From contig NZ_BMTD01000013.1 in the NCBI RefSeq assembly GCF_014649495.1, positions 62,001 through 126,000 of the forward strand: DNA of 64,000 nucleotides. The letters run 5' to 3'. The position numbers and the translations under genes are program-made. The notes beneath the pieces were generated by a model. The model saw nothing but the letters and a program-made list of their open reading frames with translations, did not search any database and was not told where the DNA came from. The stretch is from Streptomyces filipinensis. GTDB taxonomy: Bacteria > Actinomycetota > Actinomycetes > Streptomycetales > Streptomycetaceae. Of this stretch, positions 1 through 8,679 are shown piece by piece. Each line of letters opens with the position of its first letter. Position 1 is the stretch's first letter.

Positions 1-1149
1 CCCGGCCGCCTGGAGCTGGGGCACCATGGCGGCGAAGTCGCTGAACACCCAGTGCATCGCGTCGTCGATCTGCCTCCGGCGGGTGCGCCGTCCCGGGTGG
101 TCGAGCATGGCCGACCAGGAGCGCTCGATGTCCGCGTCGCGGAAGCCGTCGGTGCCCAGCAGGAGCATCGGCCGGTTCATTCCGTACCGGGCCACGGGCA
201 ACAGCGGCGCCGGCTCGCCGGGCTGGTCCGGCGGATAGTCCAGGTAGCCTTCCAGGTTGACCGCCGCGAGGATCCGGCGGTCCTCGTACGCGGTCTGGGC
301 AGCCGCTGTGCCGCCCGCCGAGTGCCCGTACACGCCCACCCGTGCCAGATCCAGCGCTCGCGGGAGGTGTCGGGGCAGCGGGCGCCCGACGGCGTCGGGA
401 GTGTGCCCGGCCGCCAGGCGCTCAAGCTGGTTCAGGACGAACCGGATGTCGGCTAGGCGAGCAGCGATCATCGTGTGGTAGACGTCCGGCCGGGTGCGGG
501 GGTTTCCCCGGAACACCGTCGTGCGGATGTGCCTGGGCCGATAGCTGGTCGTGACGGGGAACTGTACGACGCTGGCGTCTCCGGGGTGGTCGATCGACAC
601 CACCACGTAGCCCTGGCTCGCCAACTCCTCGGCGACGTAGGTGCCGAGTGTGCGCGGGTCGCCACCGCCGGGACTGTAGAGCACGACAGGCCGGCGTACG
701 GTCTGAGCGGGCGCGCCCGCGTGCGCGTGGGTCATGGTGGCGGCCCAGTCCACCCCGGCGGTCGGCAGCTGCGGGTTGGCCCGAGGTGCGATCCGGGCGA
801 AATCCGCCGCTGTCCTCGGGGACATCTGTGGCGCGATCGGATGGCGGCCGCCATCCACCTGCGCGGCGGGATAGAGCACCGTCACCATCACCTCGCGGAC
901 AGGCATCGACGGGTCCCACGGATCGCGCCTGCTGGGATCCACGAGGTAGAGCGTGGTCGCCCCGACCGGGTGCGGCCCGGTCGGGACGGGCAGCCGCAGG
1001 GCCACCGCGTCCGCCGCCTGTTCCCGCGCCGGCACCCGTACGGCACCTCGCGCGATGCCGCCGCCCGTAAGCAGCAGCGCGCCGCCCGCCAGAGCGGACG
1101 TGGCAACCATCCGGCGGCACATGGTTCTTGACGTAGAGGAAGGCGTCAT
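1..1149 (-). CDS. Secreted alpha/beta hydrolase (acetylhydrolase-like), 3' end outside window
   Basis: The reading frame stays open from an ATG at 1149 to the window edge, so the C-terminus is missing. The N-terminus (MTPSSTSRTMCRRMVATSAL) resembles a twin-arginine or Sec signal peptide with a hydrophobic stretch ending near residue 35. A serine-hydrolase nucleophile elbow GHSAGG lies near 310-325, and the segment HWVFSDF near the edge is where the catalytic His is expected. The protein is a clear paralogue of the secreted hydrolase at 9031-10368 (shared ALRLPVPTG-like start, REVMVT..YPA and ADIRFVLNQL segments). Likely exported esterase or platelet-activating-factor-acetylhydrolase-like enzyme of unknown substrate. 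It is divergent from the regulator at 1236. Later ATGs at 1122 and 1110 are alternative starts. Confidence 0.85.
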   Translation of the reverse strand, partial: MTPSSTSRTMCRRMVATSALAGGALLLTGGGIARGAVRVPAREQAADAVALRLPVPTGPHPVGATTLYLVDPSRRDPWDPSMPVREVMVTVLYPAAQVDGGRHPIAPQMSPRTAADFARIAPRANPQLPTAGVDWAATMTHAHAGAPAQTVRRPVVLYSPGGGDPRTLGTYVAEELASQGYVVVSIDHPGDASVVQFPVTTSYRPRHIRTTVFRGNPRTRPDVYHTMIAARLADIRFVLNQLERLAAGHTPDAVGRPLPRHLPRALDLARVGVYGHSAGGTAAAQTAYEDRRILAAVNLEGYLDYPPDQPGEPAPLLPVARYGMNRPMLLLGTDGFRDADIERSWSAMLDHPGRRTRRRQIDDAMHWVFSDFAAMVPQLQAAG

Positions 1150-1235
1150 GCCCCGGATGCTCGCGCCCGGCGTCGCGCAGGGGCGATCGTTTAGGCTCGG
1201 TCCGAAACCATGGCGGCGGCGTGGCAGGAGGAGTA

Positions 1236-2204
1236 GTGATCCGGATCCACCTCACCGTCGCCGACACCGCCCGTATCCGGTTCGCGCCCCGGCCCGCACC
1301 GCTGCAGGAACTGAACGCCGCCCTGTCCATGGCGTGCGGTCGCGACAGGGATCTGCTCTTCGGCAACTGGAGAGGGCGGCTGCTGCGCTCCCTGCCCGAC
1401 GCGGCGCTTCCATTGAGGGACCTCGTGCCTGCCGGGCAGGCTCCCGGCTTCTTGGACGTATTCCGCGACACGCTGCAAGACGGGCTCGACGCCGCCCGGT
1501 CCTGGCGCCCGGAGCTGGTCCGCGCCGAACTCGAGCGCGTGTACGCCGACACCCCGAGCTCGTCTCCGCCCCCGCCCTGGGTCCGCGACCTGCACCGGGG
1601 GGACGCGGACGCCTGGCGGATCCTCAGCCGCGCGCAGCATGCCGCCTTCGAGGCCGTGCTGCGACCGGTCTGGACGGCGGTACAGGACCTGCATCAAGCG
1701 GAGTTCACCCGCCACGCCGTGACCGTCGCCGAACACGGCATCGGCGCCGCCCTCACCGACCTCGTCCCCGGCTCCCGGCTGCTCGGCGGCGTCTGGGAGC
1801 TGGACGCGACGGGCAGCCTCGACATCCGGCCGGACGGCCGTGGTCTGCTGCTCCTGCCCACCTTCCACTGGACCGGCCACCCCCTCATCTCCGACTTGCC
1901 CGGCCACCCCGTGGCCGTGACCTGTCCGGCCGGCCCCGGCCTGCCGCTCCCGTCCGTTGGTGAGAACTCGCTGCCCGAGGTGCTCGGCCGCACGCGCTTC
2001 GCGATGCTCGTGCTCCTGGATCACGAGCACTCCACCACCGACCTGGCCCGGCGGCTCGGCGTCAGCAACGCCACCGCCTCGACCCACGCCACCGCCCTGC
2101 GCGGCGCCGGTCTGATCACCACGTGCCGAGCGGGGCGCGCCGTCGTCCACCATCGCACCCCCCTGGGCAGCCTCCTCGTACACCGTGCGCAGCACCCGCC
2201 CTGA
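1236..2204 (+). CDS. ArsR-like winged-helix transcriptional regulator (DUF5937-type architecture)
   Basis: 322 residues. The last 80 residues form a winged helix (TTDLARRLGVSNATASTHAT is the recognition region, followed by LRGAGLITTCRAGRAVVHHR as the wing). The first 230 residues are the long uncharacterised N-terminal domain that often precedes such a domain in actinomycete ArsR-like regulators. GTG at 1236 is chosen because AGGAGG lies just upstream (1226-1231); an in-frame GTG at 1221 has no ribosome-binding site. It is divergent from the secreted hydrolase gene, with 86 bases between the starts, so it may regulate that gene (inference). No metal-binding cysteine motif is visible in the DNA-binding domain. 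Confidence 0.85.
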   Translation: MIRIHLTVADTARIRFAPRPAPLQELNAALSMACGRDRDLLFGNWRGRLLRSLPDAALPLRDLVPAGQAPGFLDVFRDTLQDGLDAARSWRPELVRAELERVYADTPSSSPPPPWVRDLHRGDADAWRILSRAQHAAFEAVLRPVWTAVQDLHQAEFTRHAVTVAEHGIGAALTDLVPGSRLLGGVWELDATGSLDIRPDGRGLLLLPTFHWTGHPLISDLPGHPVAVTCPAGPGLPLPSVGENSLPEVLGRTRFAMLVLLDHEHSTTDLARRLGVSNATASTHATALRGAGLITTCRAGRAVVHHRTPLGSLLVHRAQHPP

Positions 2205-2546
2205 CCACCAGCCCGCAGCCTCGATCGTCCGGCTCAACCGCCTCGTCCGGACGACCTGTTGATCACGACACGATGCGCGCCCTGGTCACGCGGTGTGAGT
2301 ACGGGGCTCCCGAGCACCGTCGAACCGCCCGCGTCCTGCTTACGGGGTGGCCTGCGGACCATTCCGCGCGCGCCGACGGCCAGCGTCCCTGTCAGAAGGG
2401 GGAATACCGCGACCCGCTCCATGCCTCCCATGCCCAGACCCAGGTGGTGGTGGGAAAGGAAGAGCCCCCGGAACGGGGGGGGCAGACCCCACGCCGCCCA
2501 GGTCACCCGGGTGACTCAGGGGCCGCGTCGCCGGGCGCGGACCTGC
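2205..2546. other. Intergenic stretch with palindromes, no gene seen
   Basis: 342 bases between a plus-strand regulator and a minus-strand secreted protein, so the genes converge here. No frame has convincing codon bias. It contains a G/C hairpin (CCCCC, loop GGAAC, GGGGG at 2465-2479) and a 14-base perfect palindrome GTCACCCGGGTGAC at 2502-2515. Either could help termination of the flanking genes. Confidence 0.5.
2502..2515. promoter_or_regulatory. 14-base perfect palindrome
   Basis: GTCACCCGGGTGAC is a perfect inverted repeat without spacer. It lies 32 bases past the stop of the minus-strand secreted protein gene and about 300 bases past the plus-strand regulator gene. It could be a protein-binding site or part of a convergent termination region. 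There is no direct evidence for either. Confidence 0.3.
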
Positions 2547-2975
2547 TTACAGAACGACGACGGTCGCCTCGCGGGCGTAGCTGAACCCGTCGTCGTCGAA
2601 GTAGAAGACGCTGACCTTGACCTTGTCTCCCTTGACGAAGTACGAGCCCTGCGCCGGGCGCATGGTCACCTGGGCGGTGTGGTCGCCGGCGTCGCAGACG
2701 AGCTTGTCCTTCTTGATCGTGCCGGCGGCGTTCCCCTCACGATGGGAACCCGTGCCGAGCGTCCTGGCGTTGGCCACGAGCTCGTGGTCCATGCCCGGAT
2801 CGCAGGAATAGGTGACCTTCACCTGTACGTCCGGCTTGTGGAACGACACCTTGTCGATGGTCAGCACGTTGGCCTTCGCCGCGGCCATGGGGGCGGCCGC
2901 GAGGACACCCGCACCGACCATCAGGGCGGTGGCCGCAGTCCCGGCAAGGCGTCGCCGTACGCTGGTTGACTTCAT
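2547..2975 (-). CDS. Small secreted protein, Ig-like fold predicted
   Basis: 142 residues. A Sec signal peptide is clear: MKSTSVRRR, then a hydrophobic core, then APMAAAKA as the cleavage region. The mature part (about 110 residues) is beta-rich and has two cysteines (YSCDPG and LVCDAG) that could form one disulfide, as in secreted Streptomyces Ig-like proteins. The ATG at 2975 is preferred because GGAAGAAAG precedes it; the open frame extends upstream but without signal-peptide character. No enzyme motif is seen, so the function is unknown. Confidence 0.8.
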   Translation of the reverse strand: MKSTSVRRRLAGTAATALMVGAGVLAAAPMAAAKANVLTIDKVSFHKPDVQVKVTYSCDPGMDHELVANARTLGTGSHREGNAAGTIKKDKLVCDAGDHTAQVTMRPAQGSYFVKGDKVKVSVFYFDDDGFSYAREATVVVL

Positions 2976-3136
2976 GACTTTCTTCCTTCCCCCCTGTGCG
3001 GTCGCCCTTGGTCTGAAGCGTGGAGAAATCTCCAATTTGGCGGGCCACTGCAACAGTTGATCGATATTCGACTGAAGCCTATGTGATCTTCGCGGCAGTC
3101 GCCGACAGCACCGGGCTGTCATGTGAGGATCGGTGG

Positions 3137-3706
3137 ATGGACGATCTACGCTTCCGCCCGGCCAGCGGTGCCGATCTCTCCCACCTCGTGCGGCTGCGTG
3201 ACGATGCCGCCCGGTGGATGCACTCCCAGGGCATCACCGGGCAGTGGCAGCCAGGCGAACTCGGGGAAGACCACTTCCACCGGATCATGGCGGACGCGGA
3301 GGTCTGGGTCGCGGAGGCCGACGGCCGTACGGTCGGGGCCTGGGAACTGTGGTGGGAGGACCCGGACGCCTGGGGCCGGCAGCCCCCGACGGCGGGTTAC
3401 GTGCATCGCCTGATGGTGGACCGTGCCGCCGCACCGCCGGGAACGGGACGGCGGCTTCTGCGGGCCGCCGAGCGTCGCGTGGCCGAGACGGGCCGTACCC
3501 TGACCCGCCTCGACTGCCTGGCGGGCAACGATCGTCTGACCGCGTACTACCTGGACGCCGGCTATCAGGTCGTGGGCCGCGTGGAAGGCAAGCCCCAGCC
3601 GGGCGGCACCACCAAGTCGTTCACGCTGCTTGAGAAAGCCCTCGTGGTGCCGACCACCCCGGCCACGAGCTCATCGGACGAGAGCCCGAAAAAAATCGGA
3701 CGGTGA
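3137..3706 (+). CDS. GNAT family N-acetyltransferase
   Basis: 189 residues. It has the GNAT pattern: an acceptor-side N-terminal half, then strand YVHRLMVDRAA followed by the acetyl-CoA loop PGTGRRLLRAAERRV (Q/R-x-x-G-x-G/A type), then the C-terminal LDCLAGNDRLTAYYLDAGYQ segment typical of small-molecule acetyltransferases. The ATG at 3137 has GAGGA at 3125-3129, a 7-base spacing. The C-terminal tail after residue 165 is poorly conserved-looking (Ser/Thr/Lys rich). The substrate cannot be inferred. Confidence 0.85.
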   Translation: MDDLRFRPASGADLSHLVRLRDDAARWMHSQGITGQWQPGELGEDHFHRIMADAEVWVAEADGRTVGAWELWWEDPDAWGRQPPTAGYVHRLMVDRAAAPPGTGRRLLRAAERRVAETGRTLTRLDCLAGNDRLTAYYLDAGYQVVGRVEGKPQPGGTTKSFTLLEKALVVPTTPATSSSDESPKKIGR

Positions 3707-3785
3707 TGTCGAGAATCCGTGGCGGGCTCCGTCCCCGCGGTGAACGCGACCACAATGGGTCGCACCAGCACCCAGGAGTAACACG

Positions 3786-4193
3786 ATGGCCAAGTACCTT
3801 CTGCTCAAGCACTACCGTGGCGCCCCGTCCCCGGTCAACGACGTGCCCATGGACCAGTGGACGCCGGAGGAGATCTCGGCGCACATGCAGTACATGAACG
3901 ACTTCGCGGCCCGGCTCGAGAAGACCGGCGAGTTCGTGGACGGTCAGGCACTCGCCCCCGAAGGCGCGTGGGTCCGGTACGACGGCGAGGGGCGACCGCC
4001 GGTCACCGACGGCCCGTTCGCCGAGACGAAGGACCTCATCGCCGGCTGGATGGTGATCGACGTCGACAGCTACGAGCGCGCCGTCGAGCTGGCCGGGGAA
4101 CTGTCGGCCGCCCCGGGGGCGGGCGGGAAGCCGATCCACGAGTGGCTTGAGGTACGCCCGTTCCTGGCCGCGCCGCCCACCATCACGGAGTGA
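3786..4193 (+). CDS. YCII-related DGPF-domain protein, partner of the downstream ECF sigma factor
   Basis: 135 residues with the signature TDGPFAETKDLIAGW near residue 80, which defines the DGPF (YCII-related) family. AGGAG lies just upstream of the ATG. The stop overlaps the GTG start of the sigma-factor gene by GTGA, so the two are translationally coupled. DGPF proteins are encoded next to ECF42-group sigma factors in many actinobacteria. Their biochemical role is unsettled; no catalytic residues can be named from this sequence alone. Confidence 0.9.
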   Translation: MAKYLLLKHYRGAPSPVNDVPMDQWTPEEISAHMQYMNDFAARLEKTGEFVDGQALAPEGAWVRYDGEGRPPVTDGPFAETKDLIAGWMVIDVDSYERAVELAGELSAAPGAGGKPIHEWLEVRPFLAAPPTITE

Positions 4194-5347
4194 CCTCGCA
4201 GATGAACGAGGCCCTGCTCAGGAGCCTGACGCCGGGCGTGCTCGCCATCCTCGTCCGCCGCGGAGCCGACTTCGCGGCGGCCGAGGACGCCGTGCAGGAA
4301 GCCCTTCTCGAGGCGGTCCGCGTCTGGCCCGCCGACCCGCCGCGCGACCCGAAGGGCTGGCTGGTCACCGTTGCCTGGCGCAAGTTCCTCGACGCGACCC
4401 GGGCAGACGTCGCCCGCCGCCGGCGTGAGGACCTCGTCGACAAGGAGCCGGCGCCCGGGCCCACGCCCGCGGGGGACGACACACTGCAGTTGTACTTCCT
4501 GTGCGCCCATCCCTCACTGACGCCGTCGTCGGCGGTCGCGCTCACGCTGCGCGCCGTCGGCGGGCTCACCACCCGCCAGATCGCCCAGGCCTACCTGGTG
4601 CCTGAGGCGACCATGGCGCAGCGCATCAGCCGGGCCAAGCGCACCGTCTCCGGCGTGCGGTTCGACCAGCCCGGCGATGTCGCCACCGTGCTGCGCGTCC
4701 TCTACCTGGTCTTCAACGAGGGCTATTCCGGCGATGTCGACCTCGCCGCCGAGGCGATCCGGCTCACCCGGCAGCTCGCGGCCGCGGTCGACCACCCCGA
4801 GGTGGCGGGGCTGCTCGCCCTCATGTTGCTCCACCACGCCCGGCGCGCCACCCGGACCGCGCCCGACGGCAGCCTGGTGCCGCTCGCGGAGCAGGACCGC
4901 GGCCGGTGGGACACCCGGTTGATCGCCGAGGGCGTCACCATCCTGCAGGCGGCCCTCGCCCGTGATCGGCTGGGCGAGTTCCAGGCCCAGGCCGCCATCG
5001 CGGCCCTCCACGCCGACGCGCCCAGCGCCGGGGAGACGGACTGGGTGCAGATCGTGGAGTGGTACGACGAGCTCACGCGTCTGACCGACAACCCGGTCGT
5101 CCGGCTCAACCGCGCCGTGGCCGTCGGCGAGGCCGACGGACCGCGCGCCGGCCTCGCCGCACTCGGGGCCCTGGACGCCTCGCTGCCCCGCCACGCCGCG
5201 GTGGCGGCCTACCTGCACGAGCGCGACGGCGACCTGGCCACAGCGGCACGGCTGTACGCCGAGGCGGCCCACGACGCCCCCAGCCTCGCCGAGCGCGACC
5301 ACCTGACGCGCCAGGCCGCCCGGCTCAACGCCCGTCGGCGCCGCTGA
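4190..5347 (+). CDS. ECF42-type RNA polymerase sigma factor with C-terminal TPR-like extension
   Basis: 385 residues, about twice the length of a minimal ECF factor. Sigma region 2 covers roughly residues 15-90 (AAEDAVQEALLEAVRVWP, PKGWLVTVAWRKFLD) and region 4 roughly 110-165 (LTTRQIAQAYLVPEATMAQR). The remaining 200 residues are an Ala/Leu-rich helical domain (CAFxxGY-like VFNEGYSG and NPVVRLNRAVAVGEADGP) characteristic of ECF42 factors and thought to be required for activity. It is coupled to the DGPF gene by a 4-base overlap. No anti-sigma gene is adjacent, which fits ECF42 systems. An in-frame ATG at 4202 with GGAG 11 bases upstream is an alternative start. Confidence 0.9.
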   Translation: MTSQMNEALLRSLTPGVLAILVRRGADFAAAEDAVQEALLEAVRVWPADPPRDPKGWLVTVAWRKFLDATRADVARRRREDLVDKEPAPGPTPAGDDTLQLYFLCAHPSLTPSSAVALTLRAVGGLTTRQIAQAYLVPEATMAQRISRAKRTVSGVRFDQPGDVATVLRVLYLVFNEGYSGDVDLAAEAIRLTRQLAAAVDHPEVAGLLALMLLHHARRATRTAPDGSLVPLAEQDRGRWDTRLIAEGVTILQAALARDRLGEFQAQAAIAALHADAPSAGETDWVQIVEWYDELTRLTDNPVVRLNRAVAVGEADGPRAGLAALGALDASLPRHAAVAAYLHERDGDLATAARLYAEAAHDAPSLAERDHLTRQAARLNARRRR

Positions 5348-5466
5348 TGTGAAACCAGCTCAACCACACGGTGCTGATGGGGAGCCCCGCGGCGAACGCC
5401 GGTCTGCTGCCAGGCCGACCTGTGCCGGATGAGACACGACGACGCTCCGCGGGCTCGTCCGGCCGA

Positions 5467-5690
5467 GGTCTCGATCTGCGCGACACGGCCGGCGTTCGGT
5501 TCCAGGTGCCTGCCGGTGAAGCGGGTCCGCATGCGGCGGTCGTGGGTGACGGCGACCGCGCCCTGGTAGCCGGCCAGGGCGCGGCCCAACTCCTCGACCA
5601 GGGGCGGGGAGAGGCGGTGGGTGGGCTCGTGCAGCGGCGACGGTTCCGGTGGGACGTCAGGGTCGCGGCCGGCGCCGCCCTCCTGGCGTG
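5467..5690 (-). pseudogene. Remnant of an ABC-F family ATPase (C-terminal end)
   Basis: On the minus strand a frame reads AGRDPDV, a short insertion, then HEPTHRLSPPLVEELGRAL and GAVAVTHDRRMRTRFTGRHL. This matches the Walker B, D-loop and H-loop tail of ABC-F proteins (antibiotic target-protection ATPases), whose consensus here is LLLDEPTNHLSP..LVEEL and THDR..R..FTG. The Walker B Asp is replaced by His, the Asn-His of the D-loop region is altered, and everything upstream is missing. There is no start codon context and no intact ORF, so I read it as a decayed 3' fragment. Confidence 0.7.
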
Positions 5691-5753
5691 ACGCTGAAGG
5701 ACACGCAAGCTCGTTTCGTCGGCTGAGCCGGGGCGCCTACAGGATCTCGGCAC

Positions 5754-6080
5754 CTACGGCGAGGGCCGCCGCACACTGCGGCAGCGTTCCACCTGCTCGG
5801 TCACCTGCTCCATGAACCAGCGCATGATCTCGTACGGGACGACATGTTCGTCGTGGCTGTGGATGTGAACGGTCGGTTCCAGATCCGGATCCTCGTCGGG
5901 GACATACGCCACCAGAAAGGCGGCGCCCGGCAGGTACTTCTCCGTGCCGGGGATCTCGGCCCACGCTGCGGGCGCCGGCTCGGCCTCGCTCAGTTCCACG
6001 GCCCACGCGTCGTCGGGCAAGGCGTAGTGGAACTGGACGGCGTAGTGACGCCCCGCATGTTCTCGCAGCTCAGCTGGCAT
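5754..6080 (-). CDS. Small hypothetical protein
   Basis: 108 residues with good actinomycete codon bias. The sequence is hydrophilic and acidic in the middle (ELSEAEPAPAAWAEIPGTEK), with VHIHSHDEHVVPYEIMRWFM towards the C-terminus. There is no signal peptide, membrane segment or motif that I recognise. The ATG is at 6080 without a clear ribosome-binding site. The function is unknown. Confidence 0.6.
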   Translation of the reverse strand: MPAELREHAGRHYAVQFHYALPDDAWAVELSEAEPAPAAWAEIPGTEKYLPGAAFLVAYVPDEDPDLEPTVHIHSHDEHVVPYEIMRWFMEQVTEQVERCRSVRRPSP

Positions 6081-6357
6081 GGCGGCAGGTTGCCACGGCT
6101 ACGGGGGCCGAGTCGCGGAGATATCGGCGGAGACCCGTGATCTTCAGGCCGGTCTGAACTCGATCACGGCCGGCCGGGACTCGGCCGTCCTTCTCGCAGG
6201 TCAGCGTGGCGGTGTCGGCGATCGTGACGATGACCTGGCTGGATGCGGCTGCGCTCACCCGGCGCGCCCGTGGGGCAGCCGCGAACCAGAGGCCCGCCGA
6301 GGCGCGGGGTCCGCGCCCCGGTTGAAGTCCCCGACGAGCTGGCTGACAGTGGGAGAC
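6081..6357. other. Intergenic region, possible decayed coding fragment
   Basis: 277 bases. On the minus strand around 6125-6240 a short stretch (SSQVIVTIADTATLTCEKDG) shows coding-like third positions but has no start, no end and no recognisable family. It could be a gene remnant. Otherwise nothing is seen apart from the ribosome-binding region of the next gene. Confidence 0.3.
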
Positions 6358-7053
6358 ATGAGCCGTCACCGGCGCCCTCCCAGGAGGGCCCCGTGGATCG
6401 CGGCCGGTGCTGCCGTGCTCATCCTCGGCGGCCTCGGCATATGGCTGGCGATGCCGGAGGGCGGAACGCCCCGGCCACACCCGTCGGCCTCGGGGACCCT
6501 GACCCCGCCGACGTCGCGTCCGCTGCCTTCCAAGACACCCGCGCCGGAAACGTCCAGCCCCGCACCGAAGCAGACCGGCACGGCCGTGCCCAGGCCGACA
6601 CCGACTCCGACGGCGACGCCCCCGCACCCGGTGGCACCGACCAGCCGGCCGACCCACCGCCGGACGACCGCTCCCCCGCCGGCCGTACGAACGCCCACTC
6701 CCCGTCCGCCGCAAGCGACACCGGCACCGGCCCGGTCCACCGCGGCCCCGCCCCCGGCACCGCCCTCACGGCCCCCGACGTCCCCCACGCCGACACAGTC
6801 GCGGCCGCCGACCTCCAGGCCGTCCCCCACTCCCACCTCCACGCCGACGGCCCATGGCGCCGGGCCGCCGACCACGACCTGGTACACCTCCCCCGCGGCG
6901 GTCGCCGCCGCGCAGCGCATGGCCGCCGCCGGGGCGGTCGGGGACCCCGCGTGCTCGCTGGCCGCCGTGGGCCGTCCCGACCCGAGCCTCGTCCCGCAAG
7001 GCACGCGCATCGGCATCGGGAACTCCGGAGGCTATTGGTGCCTGATCTGGTAG
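6358..7053 (+). CDS. Membrane-anchored Pro/Thr-rich surface protein
   Basis: 231 residues in three parts: a basic cytoplasmic N-terminus (MSRHRRPPRRAP); one transmembrane helix at about residues 13-31 (WIAAGAAVLILGGLGIWLAM); and a long Pro/Thr/Ser spacer to about residue 165. A compact C-terminal segment of about 65 residues follows, ending YWCLIW and containing two cysteines. The spacer suggests a rod through the cell wall with the C-terminal module exposed outside. GGGAG sits very close to the ATG. The terminal module is not one I recognise. Confidence 0.75.
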   Translation: MSRHRRPPRRAPWIAAGAAVLILGGLGIWLAMPEGGTPRPHPSASGTLTPPTSRPLPSKTPAPETSSPAPKQTGTAVPRPTPTPTATPPHPVAPTSRPTHRRTTAPPPAVRTPTPRPPQATPAPARSTAAPPPAPPSRPPTSPTPTQSRPPTSRPSPTPTSTPTAHGAGPPTTTWYTSPAAVAAAQRMAAAGAVGDPACSLAAVGRPDPSLVPQGTRIGIGNSGGYWCLIW

Positions 7054-7146
7054 AGCCGTGCCGTGCCCGGCGGCGGCGTCGATCCGACCAGTCGTGCGCG
7101 ACGTACGCCGGCGGCAGCGCCCGGCGCGCACCTGGTGCGACATGCC

Positions 7147-8520
7147 TCATGCCAGTGCGGGTTGCGGCTCCGGTTGCTGGACCGTTCCGGTGTGCGTTTC
7201 CCATCTTTTGGTGGTGCGCACGAAGCCGTAGACGACCGATGCCATCGCCAGAATGAGAAGTGGCCCGTATAGCCACGGATGTTCGGCCATCTCCACCGGC
7301 AGAAAGCGATAAGACGTCAAGAGCGCGGCGAAGACGACTGTCCCGTAAGTGACCAACAGGGTCCCCGACCGGTCCCAGCCGCGGTCGAGCGAGCGCAGCG
7401 CTGCCTCGAGCGTGACCGAGAACACCGCGCCGGCAACGAGGTCCACACCGTAGTGGTAGCCGAATCCGAGCGTCGCCCCGAGCGTGGCGATCAGCCAGAA
7501 CGTGCCTGCCCAACGAAGAACCCGTGGGCCCTTACGGGTGTGGATGAAGATCGCGGTGGCCCAGGCTGTGTGCAGACTGGGCATGCAGTTGCGGGGGGTG
7601 AGCGCGTCGAACGACATCGCGTGCGGGTGGATCGGCGGTGGCGTGTGGGGCCACAGACTGGCGATCGCCCAGTGCTCGCCTCCGGTGCCGAAGGCGCCCG
7701 GGCCGTAGGCGAAGACCGGTCCGACCACTGGGAAGATCATGTAGATGCCCGGCCCGAGGAGGCCGATCACCAGGAAGGTGCGCACCAGGTGATGGCTCGG
7801 GAAGCGGCGCTCGGCCGCCACGTTGCGCAGCTGGTACAGCGCGACGACGACCGCGGCCACCGCGAGCTGGACGTAGACGTAGTCGAGAACATGGGCGCCG
7901 ATCGGGCCGGTGGCCGCGACGAATCGGCCGACCAGCCACGACGGGTTGCCCAACGCGTGATCGGCGGTGGCCACGTACTGGTCGAGTACCGTCGGGCGCG
8001 TCTTGGAGGTGATGAGCAGCCAGGTGTCGCCGGTCTTGCGGCCGGCCACGAGCAGCAGGCCCAGCCCGACGCCCTTCAGCAGCAGGACGCGTTCGGAGCC
8101 GGTGCGACGCGTGAGGGCGATGACCGCATAGCCAAGAATCACCCACAATGCACCGTTTCCAAAGGGGTGTCCGTCGGTCACCTTGGCGCCGACCGCCCAC
8201 CGCCCCAGCGCGAAGACGACGTCGATGCCGACCGCGACGCCAGCCGCGATGAACCGTTGCCGCCAGGTGAGCACGACCATCATCAACGCCATGCCGGCAT
8301 ACAGCAGCGGCCCCGACTTCGGGGCGAAGATCACCTCTCGCGCCTGGTTGGTGATCGGCCCCGGCAGGCCGTAACGACGAGCGGCGATCTCCAGCGTGAC
8401 GAGGAACCCGAGGGCCATCACGCCTACCGCAGCCCACAGGATCGCCCGTGGTTGACGCCACACGGCGAAAAGGGCTCTGTAGCTTTTCCGCGAGAATGCC
8501 CGCGACGCTTTGGATATCAA
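7147..8520 (-). CDS. PAP2-like membrane phosphatase/phosphotransferase (inositolphosphotransferase type)
   Basis: 457 residues with at least eight hydrophobic segments. The active-site signatures are NCMPSLHTAWA (the P-S-x-x-H-x motif) and GFGYHYGVDLVAGAV (the His-x-x-x-Asp motif) near residues 310-370, as in the PAP2_3/Aur1-like branch that moves phospho-head groups. In actinomycetes such proteins are linked to phospholipid or cell-wall glycolipid synthesis; the exact substrate is unknown. The frame opens at a TTG (8520) in an unusually AT-rich context with no clear ribosome-binding site. GTG about 57 bases inside is an alternative start. Confidence 0.85.
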   Translation of the reverse strand: MISKASRAFSRKSYRALFAVWRQPRAILWAAVGVMALGFLVTLEIAARRYGLPGPITNQAREVIFAPKSGPLLYAGMALMMVVLTWRQRFIAAGVAVGIDVVFALGRWAVGAKVTDGHPFGNGALWVILGYAVIALTRRTGSERVLLLKGVGLGLLLVAGRKTGDTWLLITSKTRPTVLDQYVATADHALGNPSWLVGRFVAATGPIGAHVLDYVYVQLAVAAVVVALYQLRNVAAERRFPSHHLVRTFLVIGLLGPGIYMIFPVVGPVFAYGPGAFGTGGEHWAIASLWPHTPPPIHPHAMSFDALTPRNCMPSLHTAWATAIFIHTRKGPRVLRWAGTFWLIATLGATLGFGYHYGVDLVAGAVFSVTLEAALRSLDRGWDRSGTLLVTYGTVVFAALLTSYRFLPVEMAEHPWLYGPLLILAMASVVYGFVRTTKRWETHTGTVQQPEPQPALA

Positions 8521-8561
8521 TTTTTCAGCCGATTTGTCAGATTTCAGGGCGATCGTTCATG

Positions 8562-8584
8562 GGTTCGATCATGTTATCGGAACC
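8562..8584. promoter_or_regulatory. Imperfect inverted repeat upstream of the PAP2-like gene
   Basis: GGTTCGAT and ATCGGAACC face each other around CATGTT in an AT-richer pocket just upstream of the minus-strand PAP2-like gene. The arms match with one extra base, so it is only a candidate operator. Confidence 0.3.
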
Positions 8585-8679
8585 ATGCGGGCGGGTTGCG
8601 CTGGTCACGGTGACATGAAGGCCGGGTGATCCCGCGCTCCCCGTGCCCCGAAACGGGAACGCCGTAGGGGTCGGTCTCC

